From: Syncephalis plumigaleata
Lineage: Eukaryota > Zoopagomycota > Zoopagomycetes > Zoopagales > Piptocephalidaceae
Reading direction: 5' to 3'
NCBI GenBank assembly: GCA_025201365.1
Contig: JAIXMF010000161.1
Span: 1-28,778, forward strand
Length of the DNA stretch: 28,778 bases
This document shows, piece after piece, positions 9,830 through 24,766 of the stretch. Position numbers and translations under genes: made by a program. The stretch's first letter is position 1. Every line of letters begins with the position of its first letter. The notes beneath the pieces were generated by a model, which saw only the letters and a list, made by a program, of their open reading frames with translations, was not told the DNA's origin and searched no databases.

Positions 9830-10484
9830 GCTTCAGTCACTGGTAGTATACGTTGTATAAACCCTATGACTACTTGAACGTGACACTGACTCGATTCTAT
9901 TGGTGTATAGACGATAGCAACAGCTATACTGGTAATTGTAGTAGAATTTAATACTAGTCTATATATCTTACAATATAATAACTATAGAATACGAGATGAC
10001 TAATAAGCTTCTTCTTCTTAATAGAAAGGATAAGACAAACGACTATAATCAGTTAGACAAGTGTGCTAAAGATAGCGGTGCTAGTGATATGCGTGTGTGT
10101 CTGCTAAAAGTCCATAGATTGGGGAAAGGAAAAAGGATGTGTGTTTTTCTGACAATGTGTTAAGTGGAATGACACGCGATATACTAGAATGAGATTAGAG
10201 AGCAGCATCATCATCATTTTAACAACACCAAGATGAACATAGAAATACGAATGATGAAATCAAAGGGGTATATCATATACTATTTATTTACTATTCATCT
10301 TGTAGATATAGTTATTAGAGTATAATGTGATGTATATAGGTGAGTGTAACTAGTCTACCATAATGACGTTGTCTTCTATTGTTGTTGTTCAATCAAATAG
10401 TAGTATCTCTTGTCGTTGTCGTCAACTATCCTCTTCTTTTGTTCTTTTGTTCTTTTCTCCCTTACTCAATCTTATCACAACAAT
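9830..10484. other. Divergent promoter region between the MARCH5-like gene and PDCD5
   Basis: These 655 bp carry the 5' flanks of both genes. The PDCD5 side ends in a pyrimidine-rich stretch (about 10425-10470, CTTTTGTTCTTTTCTCCC-like) typical of a leader. No canonical TATA box or other site stands out. Confidence 0.5.
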
Positions 10485-11265
10485 ATGGATGACAGTGAAT
10501 TGCAGGCTATACGTGCACGCCGACTAGCTGAACTACAGGCACAAAGGGTAAACAAGCTATTTAGTATATAAAGTACGACAACAATTAACAATAGACTATT
10601 CACTATAGGGCAGTGGTTCTAGTGCCGGTGGACCGTCTAGTTCTTTCACTGGTGCAAGCAATCAAAGTGGAAGTGATGACGCTGAGAAGCAGAGGTAAGT
10701 ACTATTATGATCTTAGTAATCTCTATGAATTAACAAGTATTCATATACTCATTATGTCTATACTAATAGTCAAGCTGAAGAAATGCGTCGTACTATGGTA
10801 ATTACATTAATGAATGATATCATACTAATTATTAATACATTACTATGTTGATCATATACGTGTAATAGCTCACTCAAATACTAAACAATGAGGCTCGTGA
10901 ACGATGTAAGTAATAACCTATCATGTATATATGTATATATATATATATATATATAGTACTCATTTATGATTATACTAGTGGCTCGTATTGCTATAGTGAA
11001 ACCTGATAAAGCGCGTGCCATGGAGGATCTACTGATTCGTATGGCTCGATCTGGTCAGTTACGCGGACAAGTAACTGAGAAACAGTTGGTTGAACTGCTA
11101 GAGAACATTAATCAACAAGCGCAATCTCAGACGCAATCAAAGATTGTGGTAAGTATTCGTGCTTTATAGGATATAGAGTTGACATAGTTTATTCATTGAT
11201 TAATACTATTGTAGTATAATCGACGACGTGAAGTCGATTCCGACGAGGATGACTGGGACTTGTGA
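10485..11265 (+). CDS. PDCD5: PDCD5 / TFAR19 family protein
   Basis: Small nuclear/cytosolic protein of the PDCD5 family; in animals it is associated with apoptosis and TIP60 and has a helical-bundle core. Exons are 10485-10547, 10609-10694, 10770-10797, 10869-10905, 10979-11148 and 11215-11265, all joining in frame, about 144 residues. The N-terminus (MDDSELQAIRARRLAELQAQ) and core (LARIAIVKPDKARAMEDLLI, then MARSGQLRGQVTEKQLVELL) match the family. The C-terminus has the typical NRRREVDSDEDDWDL acidic tail. A Ser/Gly-rich insert (exon 2) replaces the shorter linker of animal homologues. Exons 3 and 4 are only 28 and 37 nt. The gene converges on the PRP4 kinase gene; the stop codons are about 157 bp apart. 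Confidence 0.95.
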
Positions 11266-11421
11266 TACATGAAGAATGTCAATATGCAGTTTATTGCAAT
11301 AAATGTTTAGTAAGAAGCTATTTACTTACGCAAATGATTTAAGATAAAGATGAATGAATGAACACAACAGTGCTAGTAATGATGCTAATTTAAATGAACA
11401 CTCCAGCAAATAATGATATAG

Positions 11422-14918
<3,497 letters not shown>

Positions 14919-16084
14919 TGGTTACGAGACAACTAAACGATGGATAGGATATAGCAGCTATTTAGCACAACACGATATCAATAGAAAGGGAAAGAAAGAA
15001 GTGAGAGCATACAAGTGAATGAGAACAGACACGCACATACAAAGACGAGTACAATTTACGTTAATACCAAGAGTGAGGCCTGTCAATGGTATGTATGTAT
15101 GTATGTGTGTGCGAGCAAGCTAGTTCTATTGTAATAGCGATCACGCTGATTATATACCTTGTCAATACGTCAGTTCACAAGCTGAATAAAGACAGATGCT
15201 TTACGCTATTCCGGATACAGACAAGCTTGTCAGTAATAGGGCATAAACTAGCTTAAATATAGACAACAAGATTGTCAGATTGCAGCGAAACAATAAAAGG
15301 AGAAAGAATCAAAGTTGTCAGAAAGGAAAGAGCTAGAACAAGTGACCATAAAGAGAGAGACATAGGAGAAAACGATGACAAGGCCAAAAATAATCATTCC
15401 ATAGTAATTTACACACACGCACATGTATTCACAGAACATTCACACATACATATGCTAGCATTACTCATCATAATAACATGTAAAATTAAGTTGATAATAC
15501 CAATATATTGTTACAAAATGATTATAATAAATAAATGAATATATTGCTTGTTAAAACAAAGGTATACTGAAGTGTACCATCTACAACTAATTGTTTTAGC
15601 ATCACATTGAGAAATGATACCATTTGTAACAGTTTGAATATACTTGTATAGAATAGCAGCATTACATGCTAAACATTATTGAAACCAGGAAGCATGCTGT
15701 TGATCATTCATTGAAGTTGCCGTCAATAATGAACACATCGTGGCATGAACGCCATGTTGTCATTCCATCAATGCCATGCGTAATGAAACTGCATGGTGGT
15801 CACATCAAACACAATACAGAAGCAGAAGCAGAAGCAGCAATGACAACCACGCTGTGATCATTGCACGCACATCAATCTAAAACCATGCTGTCAATGCCAA
15901 TTATAATTTACATTAGGAATCGGTTTGTTCTCAATTAACTGATTATCTAATCGTCACGACATTTATACGCGATAAACCAGGTCTGGTCGCGCGTTTTAAT
16001 CGCCATGCAATCAGAAAAATGCAAATAATTTTTCTTTTCTTTTCTTCATCAATAGCCAGCAGAAAAGGAGAAAAGGAGCCTAAT
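14919..16084. other. Intergenic region upstream of PRP4 kinase and TBP
   Basis: No supported gene. An 88-codon plus-strand frame at 15272-15538 has no recognisable domain and is probably chance. A GTAT repeat lies at about 15092-15108 and a GAAGCA repeat at about 15820-15838. Confidence 0.5.
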
Positions 16085-16220
16085 CACGTGTTCCAGTGTC
16101 GCCCAATCAAGAAGGGTCACTGAGTGATTGTCGCCAATCAAACGAAATTTCACTCTCTGTTCCGCCAATCAAAATTACCCACGCTCATAGGCCATGGATC
16201 CTCAGTGTGGGAGTATAAAA
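16085..16220 (+). promoter_or_regulatory. TBP promoter: E-box, three phased CCAAT boxes and TATA box
   Basis: On the plus strand CACGTG is at 16085-16090. CCAATCA occurs at 16103-16109, 16134-16140 and 16165-16171, with starts exactly 31 bp apart, about three helical turns. TATAAAA follows at 16214-16220, 43 bp after the last CCAAT box. A CT-rich leader of about 390 nt (16221-16611) leads to the TBP start codon. CCAAT boxes are known sites for the fungal HAP/NF-Y complex; binding here is inference. The TATA box suggests that TBP could feed back on its own gene. Confidence 0.75.
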
Positions 16221-16611
16221 GGTCGAGGTTATCCCTCCCTTTCGTCCTCCCTTTTTTTCCATCCCTCACTCTTTGAGCTGATTCACCACACGCACCACCA
16301 CACTACGCACCACACACACATTTCCCCCATTGATTGTTCGCACCCATTCTCTCTGCTTGTTTGTCTGGTTCTAGTGTCACTCTGCCCGTTTATCTTGCCA
16401 GTTTGACTTTGCCAGTTTTACACAGCTCATCACCATCATCATCATCATCCACCACAGAGAATAAACACACTCACTCACATTCTATCGTTTCGTTGATCAG
16501 CAACAAACAAAGAAACAAACAAGCAAACAAACAACGTCCTCATCTATCACGCTCATTCTCTCTCTCATTCTCTCATCTATCACTTTCCTCACTGCATTAT
16601 AAAACGTCACC

Positions 16612-18024
16612 ATGGCGACCGCCAATACTGATATTAACTCACTCATCTACTCTGTTTCCAATCCGAATAACAATGGCGATAATACAGCCGCGTCCATCTA
16701 CTCGCAGTTGAATGGGCTTGGTTTGCCGGAAGGCACACTGAACGGTATTGCCTCGGCGTCTCAAGGTTTGTCGTTGCCTCCAACTCCGGCACCCACTCAG
16801 GAACTAGCGAACGACAAATCAGCAGCGGTAATGCCAACAGATGCATCTACCTCTGGAGCAACAACCGGTGTTACCGTTCATGGTATTGTTCCAACACTAC
16901 AGTAAGTATACAAGATGGATACACTCGGCTAGCACCTTTATTCAAACGTGTACGCTTTCTCTCTCTCTCTCTGTCTCTCTTCTCTACCGTCATCCTACAT
17001 AGGAATATTGTGGCTACAGTGAATCTTGACTGCCGTTTGGATCTCAAGACAATTGCTATGCACGCGCGTAATGCCGAGTATAATCCTAAGGTATATATAT
17101 ATTTCCATTATCTTATGCGTAAATATGTTTCTATCGTATCACGTACACCTAGTGTATTGTGAATACTTGACTTGAGCTATTAGTATCAAAGCACATACAT
17201 ATATACATACAGTATGTATATGTATGTATGTGCATGTTACTTGCTCTTATGGTCTACCCATTGCGGATATTAGTGGTTGGTATAGCATTATCAACAGATC
17301 CGTTGCATCATATTATCTTTTATGGATACAATGCTAAATAGTTCTACAGCGTTTTGCTGCAGTGATTATGCGTATCCGTGAGCCAAAGACCACCGCCCTT
17401 ATCTTTGCCTCGGGCAAAATGGTGGTAACCGGTGCCAAATCCGAGGACGATTCACGACTGGCTGCACGTAAATACGCCCGTATTGTTCAGAAACTTGGAT
17501 TTGCCGCCAAGTTTACGGATTTCAAGATCCAGAACATTGTCGGTAGTTGTGACGTCAGATTCCCTATTCGTTTGGAAGGATTGGCCTACTCTCACGGACA
17601 TTACTCCAGTGTACGTATTATTATTATTATTACTACTACTAGTTATAGAATACTCATGATATTGTTCTTTTGTATATATATATATATATATAATTACTAT
17701 GTTATCTGTTCTTTACCATTGAACAGTACGAACCGGAACTATTTCCTGGTCTAATTTACCGAATGGTAAAACCAAAAATTGTATTACTTATTTTTGTGTC
17801 TGGCAAGATTGTCCTTACAGGTGCAAAGGTAAGTTGTACACTATTAATGATTAAAGTATGTTGTTTTTTTGTATCAATTTCTTACTGTTGTTGTTGTTTT
17901 TGTTTGTTGTGTACATGATGATGGTGATGATTATCCTCTTTATTCCTCCATATAGGTTCGTGAGGAAATCTACCAGGCATTCGACACGATCTATCCTGTA
18001 TTGGCGGAATTCCGCAAGCCGTAG
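16612..18024 (+). CDS. TBP (SPT15): TATA-box-binding protein (TBP)
   Basis: Core transcription factor that binds TATA elements for RNA polymerases I, II and III. Exons are 16612-16901, 17003-17090, 17350-17610, 17727-17828 and 17956-18024, phase-consistent, 269 residues. The first 90 or so residues are a variable Asn/Ser/Ala/Thr-rich tail. The conserved saddle begins at [20 protein letters not shown]. It shows both direct repeats: [20 protein letters not shown] with [15 protein letters not shown] in the first, and [17 protein letters not shown] with [10 protein letters not shown] in the second. The end [20 protein letters not shown] is fungal-like. The start is the first ATG after the CT-rich leader (context CACCATGG). 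Intron 1 has a CT-rich stretch near its 3' end. A very secure call. Confidence 0.98.
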
Positions 18025-19109
18025 AGTAGTTATACATCTGTGCCCGTTCAAAGTGTGCAGATGTGATTCGATGTATTATGTGTTTTGCATTCTCTTTCAT
18101 CATTCACCTGCCGCGACGATCATATCACTCTATCTACCAGTGCTTATACAACACTAACCGTACTCTCTTTCCTTTGACTCTTTCTTTCTTTCTTTTCCTT
18201 CTTCTCTCTTTCTCTTCATTTGTTTGTCATGCCTTTGTCGTTTCTCATTTCCTATTATTCTATTACTATTACTACTATTACTATCATCATCGAATAACCC
18301 ACTACACTGTTCGTACTTCCTTGTCTGCCTACTACTATCAACTTCCTATTTTCCTTGCCCATTTTCACTGCGTCTACTCTCGTTTTCTCAACTCTATCAA
18401 AGCACACGCATGCTTTTGATTATCCTTCTGTATTTTACACTTGCTCTTTAGTGTGATCGTCCATCCCTTTATCCATCTTATATCTATCTACTATCTTATA
18501 TCTATTATCTATCTACTGGCTATATATCTATATATCTATATATCTATAAGTTCACATCGACTACTACTCGTTCATCACATACTTGCAACATCATTCTCTC
18601 GAATAGCTTTTTAAAAGATCACTCACCCACCATTATCCACCATCCTATTTGATCATTAATGTGTTGTTACCTCTTTCTCTCGCACTCTATACTGCACAAT
18701 TCATTCACTGATTGATTGTGTCAGTAGTGGCGTGTTCATTTGGTATTAACACTTGTGGATAATCTATTTGCAAAAGTATAAAGCAACTTTTGCGTAAAAG
18801 TAAAATAAATAAAAATGCGTTTCGTACAGACTATTATTACTGCTCATTATACATATACATTCATATATAAGACTGCCTTCTAATCGCTTGCTTTAATTTG
18901 AAACACAATTATAACTAATCGAGTAAGTCGGCATTGATGCATAAATAAATGATCAATTTTGTTTTCTTAATTTGCCATTTGCTGCTATAATGCAGGAATA
19001 GCAACTCTTCTTGTTTACTTGGTAACTACTTTTTCCATCACTTAGCATACACACACATACGTAAGCTCTGCTACTTGTCACTCTACTCTACTTTACTCTA
19101 CTGTTCGTT
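18025..19109. other. Intergenic region between TBP and sulfite oxidase
   Basis: The first 500 bases are very CT-rich on the plus strand (18150-18500), probably TBP 3' flank. ATCTA/TATC repeats follow at about 18480-18548. A stretch rich in AATAAA-like motifs lies at about 18803-18816. Bases 19060-19109 contain repeated CTCTACT and are probably the leader of the sulfite oxidase gene. No gene is seen. Confidence 0.5.
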
Positions 19110-20789
19110 ATGGCTACTACTGAGAAACGTGGTCCGTTCAATTATGAGAATGACCCGGAACGACCGTCACCTCACTTGATTATACGAAAGGCCGAACCAT
19201 TTAACGCGGAACCTGCACTGCCCGTACTAACTCGTAACTATATTACGCCTATTAACGAGTTCTTTAAACGGAATCACGGTCCTATTCCTGACTTGAACGC
19301 CGATACACATAAAGTATTGATATCGGCACCGGCACTTGAAGGCGCGCCACAACGTTCCTTCTCTATGGCTGAACTTCGTGCTATGCCACGACTTGAAATA
19401 ACCGCTGCCTTACAAGTAAGTTGACAAAACAATACACGATTATTGATTGATGACTGATAATCATTTGTTATTCGCAAGTGTGCTGGTAATCGTCGCGACG
19501 GTCTTAATAAACTAGCCAAAGTAAAAGGCGTCATTTGGGCTGCAGGCACCATTAGCAATGCCACATGGGCTGGTGCCACTATGCGTGATGTACTAAAGGC
19601 AGCGGGTATTCCAGATGCTAATGATCCACGAGTGCAAAATTGGCATGTTGCCTTTGAAGCAATCGGTGACTGTGAAGAGGATGTCGTCTATGGATCATCC
19701 ATTCCTCTATGGATTGCCATGTAAGTAATCGTAGTGTAGTATGTTGTATATTAATCAATTGATTAGGAGCCCACAACGTGATGTACTACTAGCCTATGAG
19801 GTGAGTTATTAGTATTAGTATTACAATGATTGTTAATCACCATTATGTAGATGAATGGTAAAACATTGACTCGTGATCATGGCTTTCCACTTCGTGTTGT
19901 TGTACCTGGTAAGTGAAACTATTTGATTGTTAGATGATGAGTATGCTTGATCTAAAAGGCTCATTCAATCTATTCAGGTATTATTGGTGCACGTTCCGTT
20001 AAATGGATATCAAAGATTACGGTACAACCACAAGAATCTGAAAGCTTTTATCAACAGCGTGATTATAAGATACTTCCACCACATGTAAGCAGTGATTCAT
20101 TAAGGAGGAGATATTTGCTATTACAAATTGTCTTAACAAATATTACTATGCAATAGGTGCAAGAGAAGGATCTCGGTGAATGGTGGCCACGACTTGCAGC
20201 CATACAAGAAATGAATGTACAAAGTGTCATTTGTGAACCAGAAGAGGATGAACTAGTTCGTGGTGGTCCGATTACCATTCGAGGATACGCCATCTCAGGT
20301 AATGAATTGTATATTACTACAACTAGTAGTTATTCAATTGATGTTAATATCTATATATATATATATACGTGTAGGTGGAGGAAGATCTATCGAACGTGTA
20401 GGCAAGTCATTTATTCATTGCTGTATTTACTATCATCACATGATGCTAACACTCTATTTAGATGTATCACTTGATGGTGGCAATACATGGGGTCAAGCTG
20501 AATTGTACAAGACACCGGCAAAACCAGATCGTCATTGGGGATGGACATTATGGTCATTTAGAGTGCCACGTATTGCAACTGATGCAGAAATCGTGTGTCG
20601 TGCTTGTAAGTAGCATGGATGTCTCTATATTCATTAGTATTTCAATCAATGACTACGCTCTAATATACACGTATTTCAATAGGGGACATAGCGGGTAATA
20701 CACAACCAAATCTACCCGTTTATAATTATCGCGGTGTTATGAACAATGCGTATCATCGTATTCGTGTTAAACCAAATGCTAAATGTTAA
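19110..20789 (+). CDS. Sulfite oxidase, molybdopterin type, without a cytochrome b5 domain
   Basis: Molybdenum enzyme oxidising sulfite to sulfate. Exons are 19110-19415, 19479-19720, 19767-19800, 19851-19908, 19978-20084, 20157-20298, 20375-20401, 20462-20605 and 20683-20789, all in phase, giving 388 residues. The Moco domain shows [10 protein letters not shown], the molybdenum-ligand Cys in [10 protein letters not shown] (exon 2 start), [12 protein letters not shown], and [18 protein letters not shown]. The dimerisation domain shows [21 protein letters not shown] and ends in [16 protein letters not shown]. There is no heme-binding b5 domain and no evident mitochondrial presequence, as in plant-type enzymes; the C-terminus is not a canonical SKL-type peroxisomal signal, so a cytosolic location is likely but inferred. 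Exon 7 is 27 nt and is followed by a GC-AG intron. The gene converges with TRP5, stops about 195 bp apart. Confidence 0.95.
20402..20461 (+). other. GC-AG intron in the sulfite oxidase gene
   Basis: The donor reads AG then GCAAGT, and the acceptor reads CTATTTAG. Only this pair joins IERV to [10 protein letters not shown] in frame, as the family requires. GC donors with an otherwise perfect consensus are the common minor class of U2 introns. It is the only non-GT donor that I needed in the conserved genes of this window. Confidence 0.85.
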
Positions 20790-20983
20790 ACAAGTAATAC
20801 GCTTTCTATTTTGCTTGTTATAGCAGATAATAAATCAATCAATCAATTAATTATTATTACTAGAGCTATTAGAGTTGTACCATTTATTCATTTAGTATTT
20901 GTAGATGTGAATCAATCATACTAATGAATGTTACGCATTTGTTGCTTAACAATCAATAGAATTGCTTTTTCTTCTACCTTTCC

Positions 20984-23936
20984 TTACTCGAATCGAAGAT
21001 CCCATCCAATGGCTGGACCTAGTTTGGGTAGTACTTCTGCCACCGTGTTCGTGTCCTTGTCACCACGACCACTGACACACAGTATGATATTCTGATCTTT
21101 GGGCAGTGTACGTGCTAATTCAACACAAGCATAGATGGCATGTGATGTCTCCAATGCTGGAATGATACCTAAATAATAACAGCATATTAATATCATATTC
21201 ATTCATCATGTTAATCAATAAGCAATACCTTCAAGTTCAGTCATCCATTTGAAACCTTGTAGAGCCTGTGCATCAGTGGCAGCCGTGTATTTAGCACGGT
21301 TAGAATCCTTGAGCCAAGCGTGTTCCGGTCCTACAGCAGGATAGTCAAGACCCTATATATATATATATATATATATATTATGTCATTCATTAGTGCGTGT
21401 GTTAGCAATATAGTAATACATTCGCTACTTACAGCACTAATACTATGTGCAGGTATAATCTGACCATCTTCATTCTGAAGAACGTAGGTACGTGCACCGT
21501 GGAATACACCCGATGTACCCGCTGATAATGTGGCAGCATGATGTGGCGTATCGATACCTTCACCGGCTGCCTCGACACCCATCATGCGTACATTTGTGTC
21601 GTTGATGAACGGATGGAATAGACCGATGGCATTGCTACCCGCACCAACACACGCCACCAAGTAATCGGGTAGTTTGCCAGTCTTCTCGAGTATTTGCTCG
21701 CGTGCTTCACGACCAATAACCGATTGGAATTCACGTACCATACGCGGGAATGGATCAGAACCGATGGCCGAACCGATGAGATAATGTGTGGTGTTGACAT
21801 TGGTCACCCATTCGCGTAAGGCTTCATTGACGGCATCCTTTAATGTTTTACTTCCTGTGAATGATCAATCATTTAGTATATACTTGATGCTGATAATGAT
21901 AATGATAATGATGATGATGATGATGAGCATACCTGATGTGACGGGTATCACCTTAGCACCCAACATTCGCATACGGAACACGTTAAGTGCTTGACGACGA
22001 ACATCCTCTGCTCCCATGTAGATAGTGCAGTCAAAGCCGAACTTGGCACATACGGTAGCAGTGGCCACACCATGCTGACCGGCACCAGTCTCTGCGATAA
22101 TACGACGTTTTCCTAGTCGTTTAGCAATAAGGATCTAATCAGCAAATGTATAGCATGAATAGATTAGCAAGTATTCATTCGCTCAATGGTATAAGCTACT
22201 CTACCTGTCCGATGGCATTGTTAATCTTGTGCGATCCTGTATGATTGAGATCTTCACGCTTCAACCAGATGCTAGCACCACCAGCAAACTCCGATAGTCG
22301 ATCAGCTCGATGCAATGAGCTTTCACGACCCATGTAAGCATAATGACTACGGAATTCCTCCCAGAAGGTTGGATCTTTGAGAGCATTGTCAAATGCCTAA
22401 AATGACATGCAATGTCAATACAAGCAATAGTCAATATCGTCATCACTGTTAATCAATCTAGTATACAAGCAAGCTTACCTTGGCCAATTCTATATGACAG
22501 CTCACTAGCACTTCTGGAATGTAACGACCGCCAAACTCGCCAAAACGCATCATCTTATTGTCCTCCTAAGCATCAATCATTAGTATAAGGCATTAGCAAA
22601 TAATAACAATAGCAAGAAATAGAGGCAGGTCTGTCTAATTACTTACCGTAATGGGCACACTCGTTACCGATGAATTGCTGCCATTTGGTGATTGATTTGA
22701 TGCAGCTGATTTGTCACCTGTCGATGATTTACGACGATCAGCTAGACCACATACTTCGGCAGCATAGGCCTCGATGGCAGCAGCCTTTTGACTAGGTTCT
22801 ATACGTTGCAATCGAATTAGAATAGTACACAGTAGCAATACAATTATCTGTCTATTGTTTCCTACCTGCATTTTGTATTACACTAATCAATTGACTACCA
22901 ATGATGACACCATCGCCTAGTTGTCCCACTTGGTCAAAGTGTTCCCGTTTCGACACGCCAAACCCAATGGCCAACGGGAAATCTGTATGCTCACGAATAC
23001 GCTTAATGAGGTCTGGTAGATAGCTTGTCATCTGTTCGGATTGGCCGGTGACACCCATTCTCGATACGACGTAGATGAAACTATCGGCCACCGAGGCGAG
23101 TTGTCTAATACGTTCATTCGTGCTGTTAGGAGCAACTAGGGGCACAAACGATAGACTGACAGCGCACCATCATCATCATCATCATCATATTGCATTCATA
23201 ACAGTTAGCGTCTAGTACTAGTAGTATAGATTAACAAATGGTACACCTACTTGGCCGCTCGGATCTCCTTGCGAAGATGATGAGATTCTTCCGGTGGCAA
23301 ATCTACAACGATAAATCCATTGATACCGGCCTCGACACTCTCCTTAACGAAGCGTACCTCACCATAGCTAACAATAGGGTTGTAGTATCCCATCAGTAGT
23401 ATGGGAATACGTAGTCCACGTTCACGTGCATCGCGTGCCAAGCGTAAGCACTTGGCAACGTCAATACCTTGAGCTAGAGCAATCTAAGAAGCATACAAGC
23501 ATTAGATACACCTAATAGATGATACTAGTAGCATTCATCGAGCAATGAATACACGACAGATAGATACATACATCGCTAGATGCCTGAATGGTAGGACCAT
23601 CGGCCATTGGATCACTAAATGGTAGACCTATTGTATGCAAATGAATAAGTTATTCGATGAATAATATATTACTACTATTACTACTATTATTACTACTTAC
23701 CTAGCTCAATAACATCAGCGCCACCCTTCTCAAGAGCAAGTAGAATATCCACGGTTTCCTCAATGGACGGATAGCCGGCAGTAACAAATGCAACGAATGC
23801 CGGACGACCTTTTTACAACCATAATTGAATATATAGATATCGTTTAGTATACAAGTAGTATCGAGTAGTATAGTATTGTCTCTCGCTTACCTTCTTGCTT
23901 GCAACGAGCAAACCTATCCACCAATGCTTGTGACAT
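20984..23936 (-). CDS. TRP5: Tryptophan synthase, fused alpha-beta (TRP5 type)
   Basis: Bifunctional enzyme for the last two steps of tryptophan synthesis: the alpha domain cleaves indole-glycerol phosphate and the PLP-dependent beta domain joins indole to serine. Twelve exons (23936-23891, 23808-23701, 23627-23572, 23483-23251, 23155-22866, 22798-22647, 22565-22479, 22396-22205, 22134-21933, 21854-21433, 21352-21229, 21168-20984) give 698 residues, the usual fungal length. Alpha shows the catalytic Glu in DVIELG and Asp in [13 protein letters not shown] Ser/Asn-rich linker is encoded in exon 6. Beta starts at [14 protein letters not shown] and has the PLP Lys in [20 protein letters not shown], and SGRGDKD near the end. 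The Gly-rich PLP-phosphate loop reads GAGSNA where GGGSNA is usual. The start is the only Met ahead of [25 protein letters not shown]-like sequence. It is divergent from the ABCD4-like gene. Confidence 0.97.
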
Positions 23937-24766
23937 GTTTGTTGATTGCAAGTGAACGAATAGACTGACCACGTAAGTTAGTAAGCGATACTTCTCTAGA
24001 AAGAAGCAAGTGAACAACAAATAGGAAGAGTGAAGAACAGACCTAGCGACACCAGTTTGGCGTGATATTTTATGGGATTAAAGATACGCTACATAATAAG
24101 TGCATACGTATACGTGTGAGTGTGCATGCGTAATTTGTGTATGAGTGTGAGTGTTTTCATTGGATTGTCCCACCCAAAAAAAGAAAATGAAATCTATACA
24201 TTCATCACTAATTTACTGATGATCTTGATTTCTTTACGCTTTCTGTCAATAACATCAACATCGTCGTCGTCGTCATTGAGTGCTCACTTCTTATCATGTA
24301 TTCTATTATTATACTAGTTATGGGTAACAATAATAGTGATACTACTATCTAGCAATGATCTCAATAAATAATCCGGTATTTATCTGGTAGGATGTGTATG
24401 CAATGCATTAGAGTGGCAGCCTTTGAATGAATGTGTATATCATGCAAGTGCTCATCCTCTACTAATGTGGCGTCAGCAGTAGCAATGGATTGCGTACGCA
24501 CTGACAAACAACCGCTATTTGACTCTACACGTGTGGTATTATGTGTAACGTATGTACGCGGGTTAAGCTTGTTTGTTCGCCTATGGTTTTTTCGGTCGGA
24601 TGTCGTTTTTTCCCTTCCTCGTTCGAGTATTCTCTTCTTGTTCTTTCGTGCTTCTTTGTCCGTATATCAGGCCTATCCTACTTAAATGGCATATCTCTAC
24701 AAATTTGCACCAGTATAATCTTAATATTGTTAGTGTGTTCCCTATTCCTTCTTGCTTACCATCAAT
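23937..24766. other. Divergent promoter region between TRP5 and the ABCD4-like gene
   Basis: 830 bp without a supported gene. The several 65-93-codon frames are overlapping and compositionally simple. I looked for amino-acid-control (Gcn4-like TGACTCA) sites for TRP5; only an imperfect TGACTCT at about 24519-24525 is present, too far and too weak to call. Confidence 0.5.

Noticed and set aside
15272-15538. 88-codon plus-strand open frame
   Set aside because: Lys/Glu-rich start then simple sequence, no recognisable domain, and no clear promoter or splice context. Probably chance.
24519-24525. Possible Gcn4/CPC1 amino-acid-control site (TGACTCT)
   Set aside because: An imperfect match, single, and nearly 600 bp from the TRP5 start.
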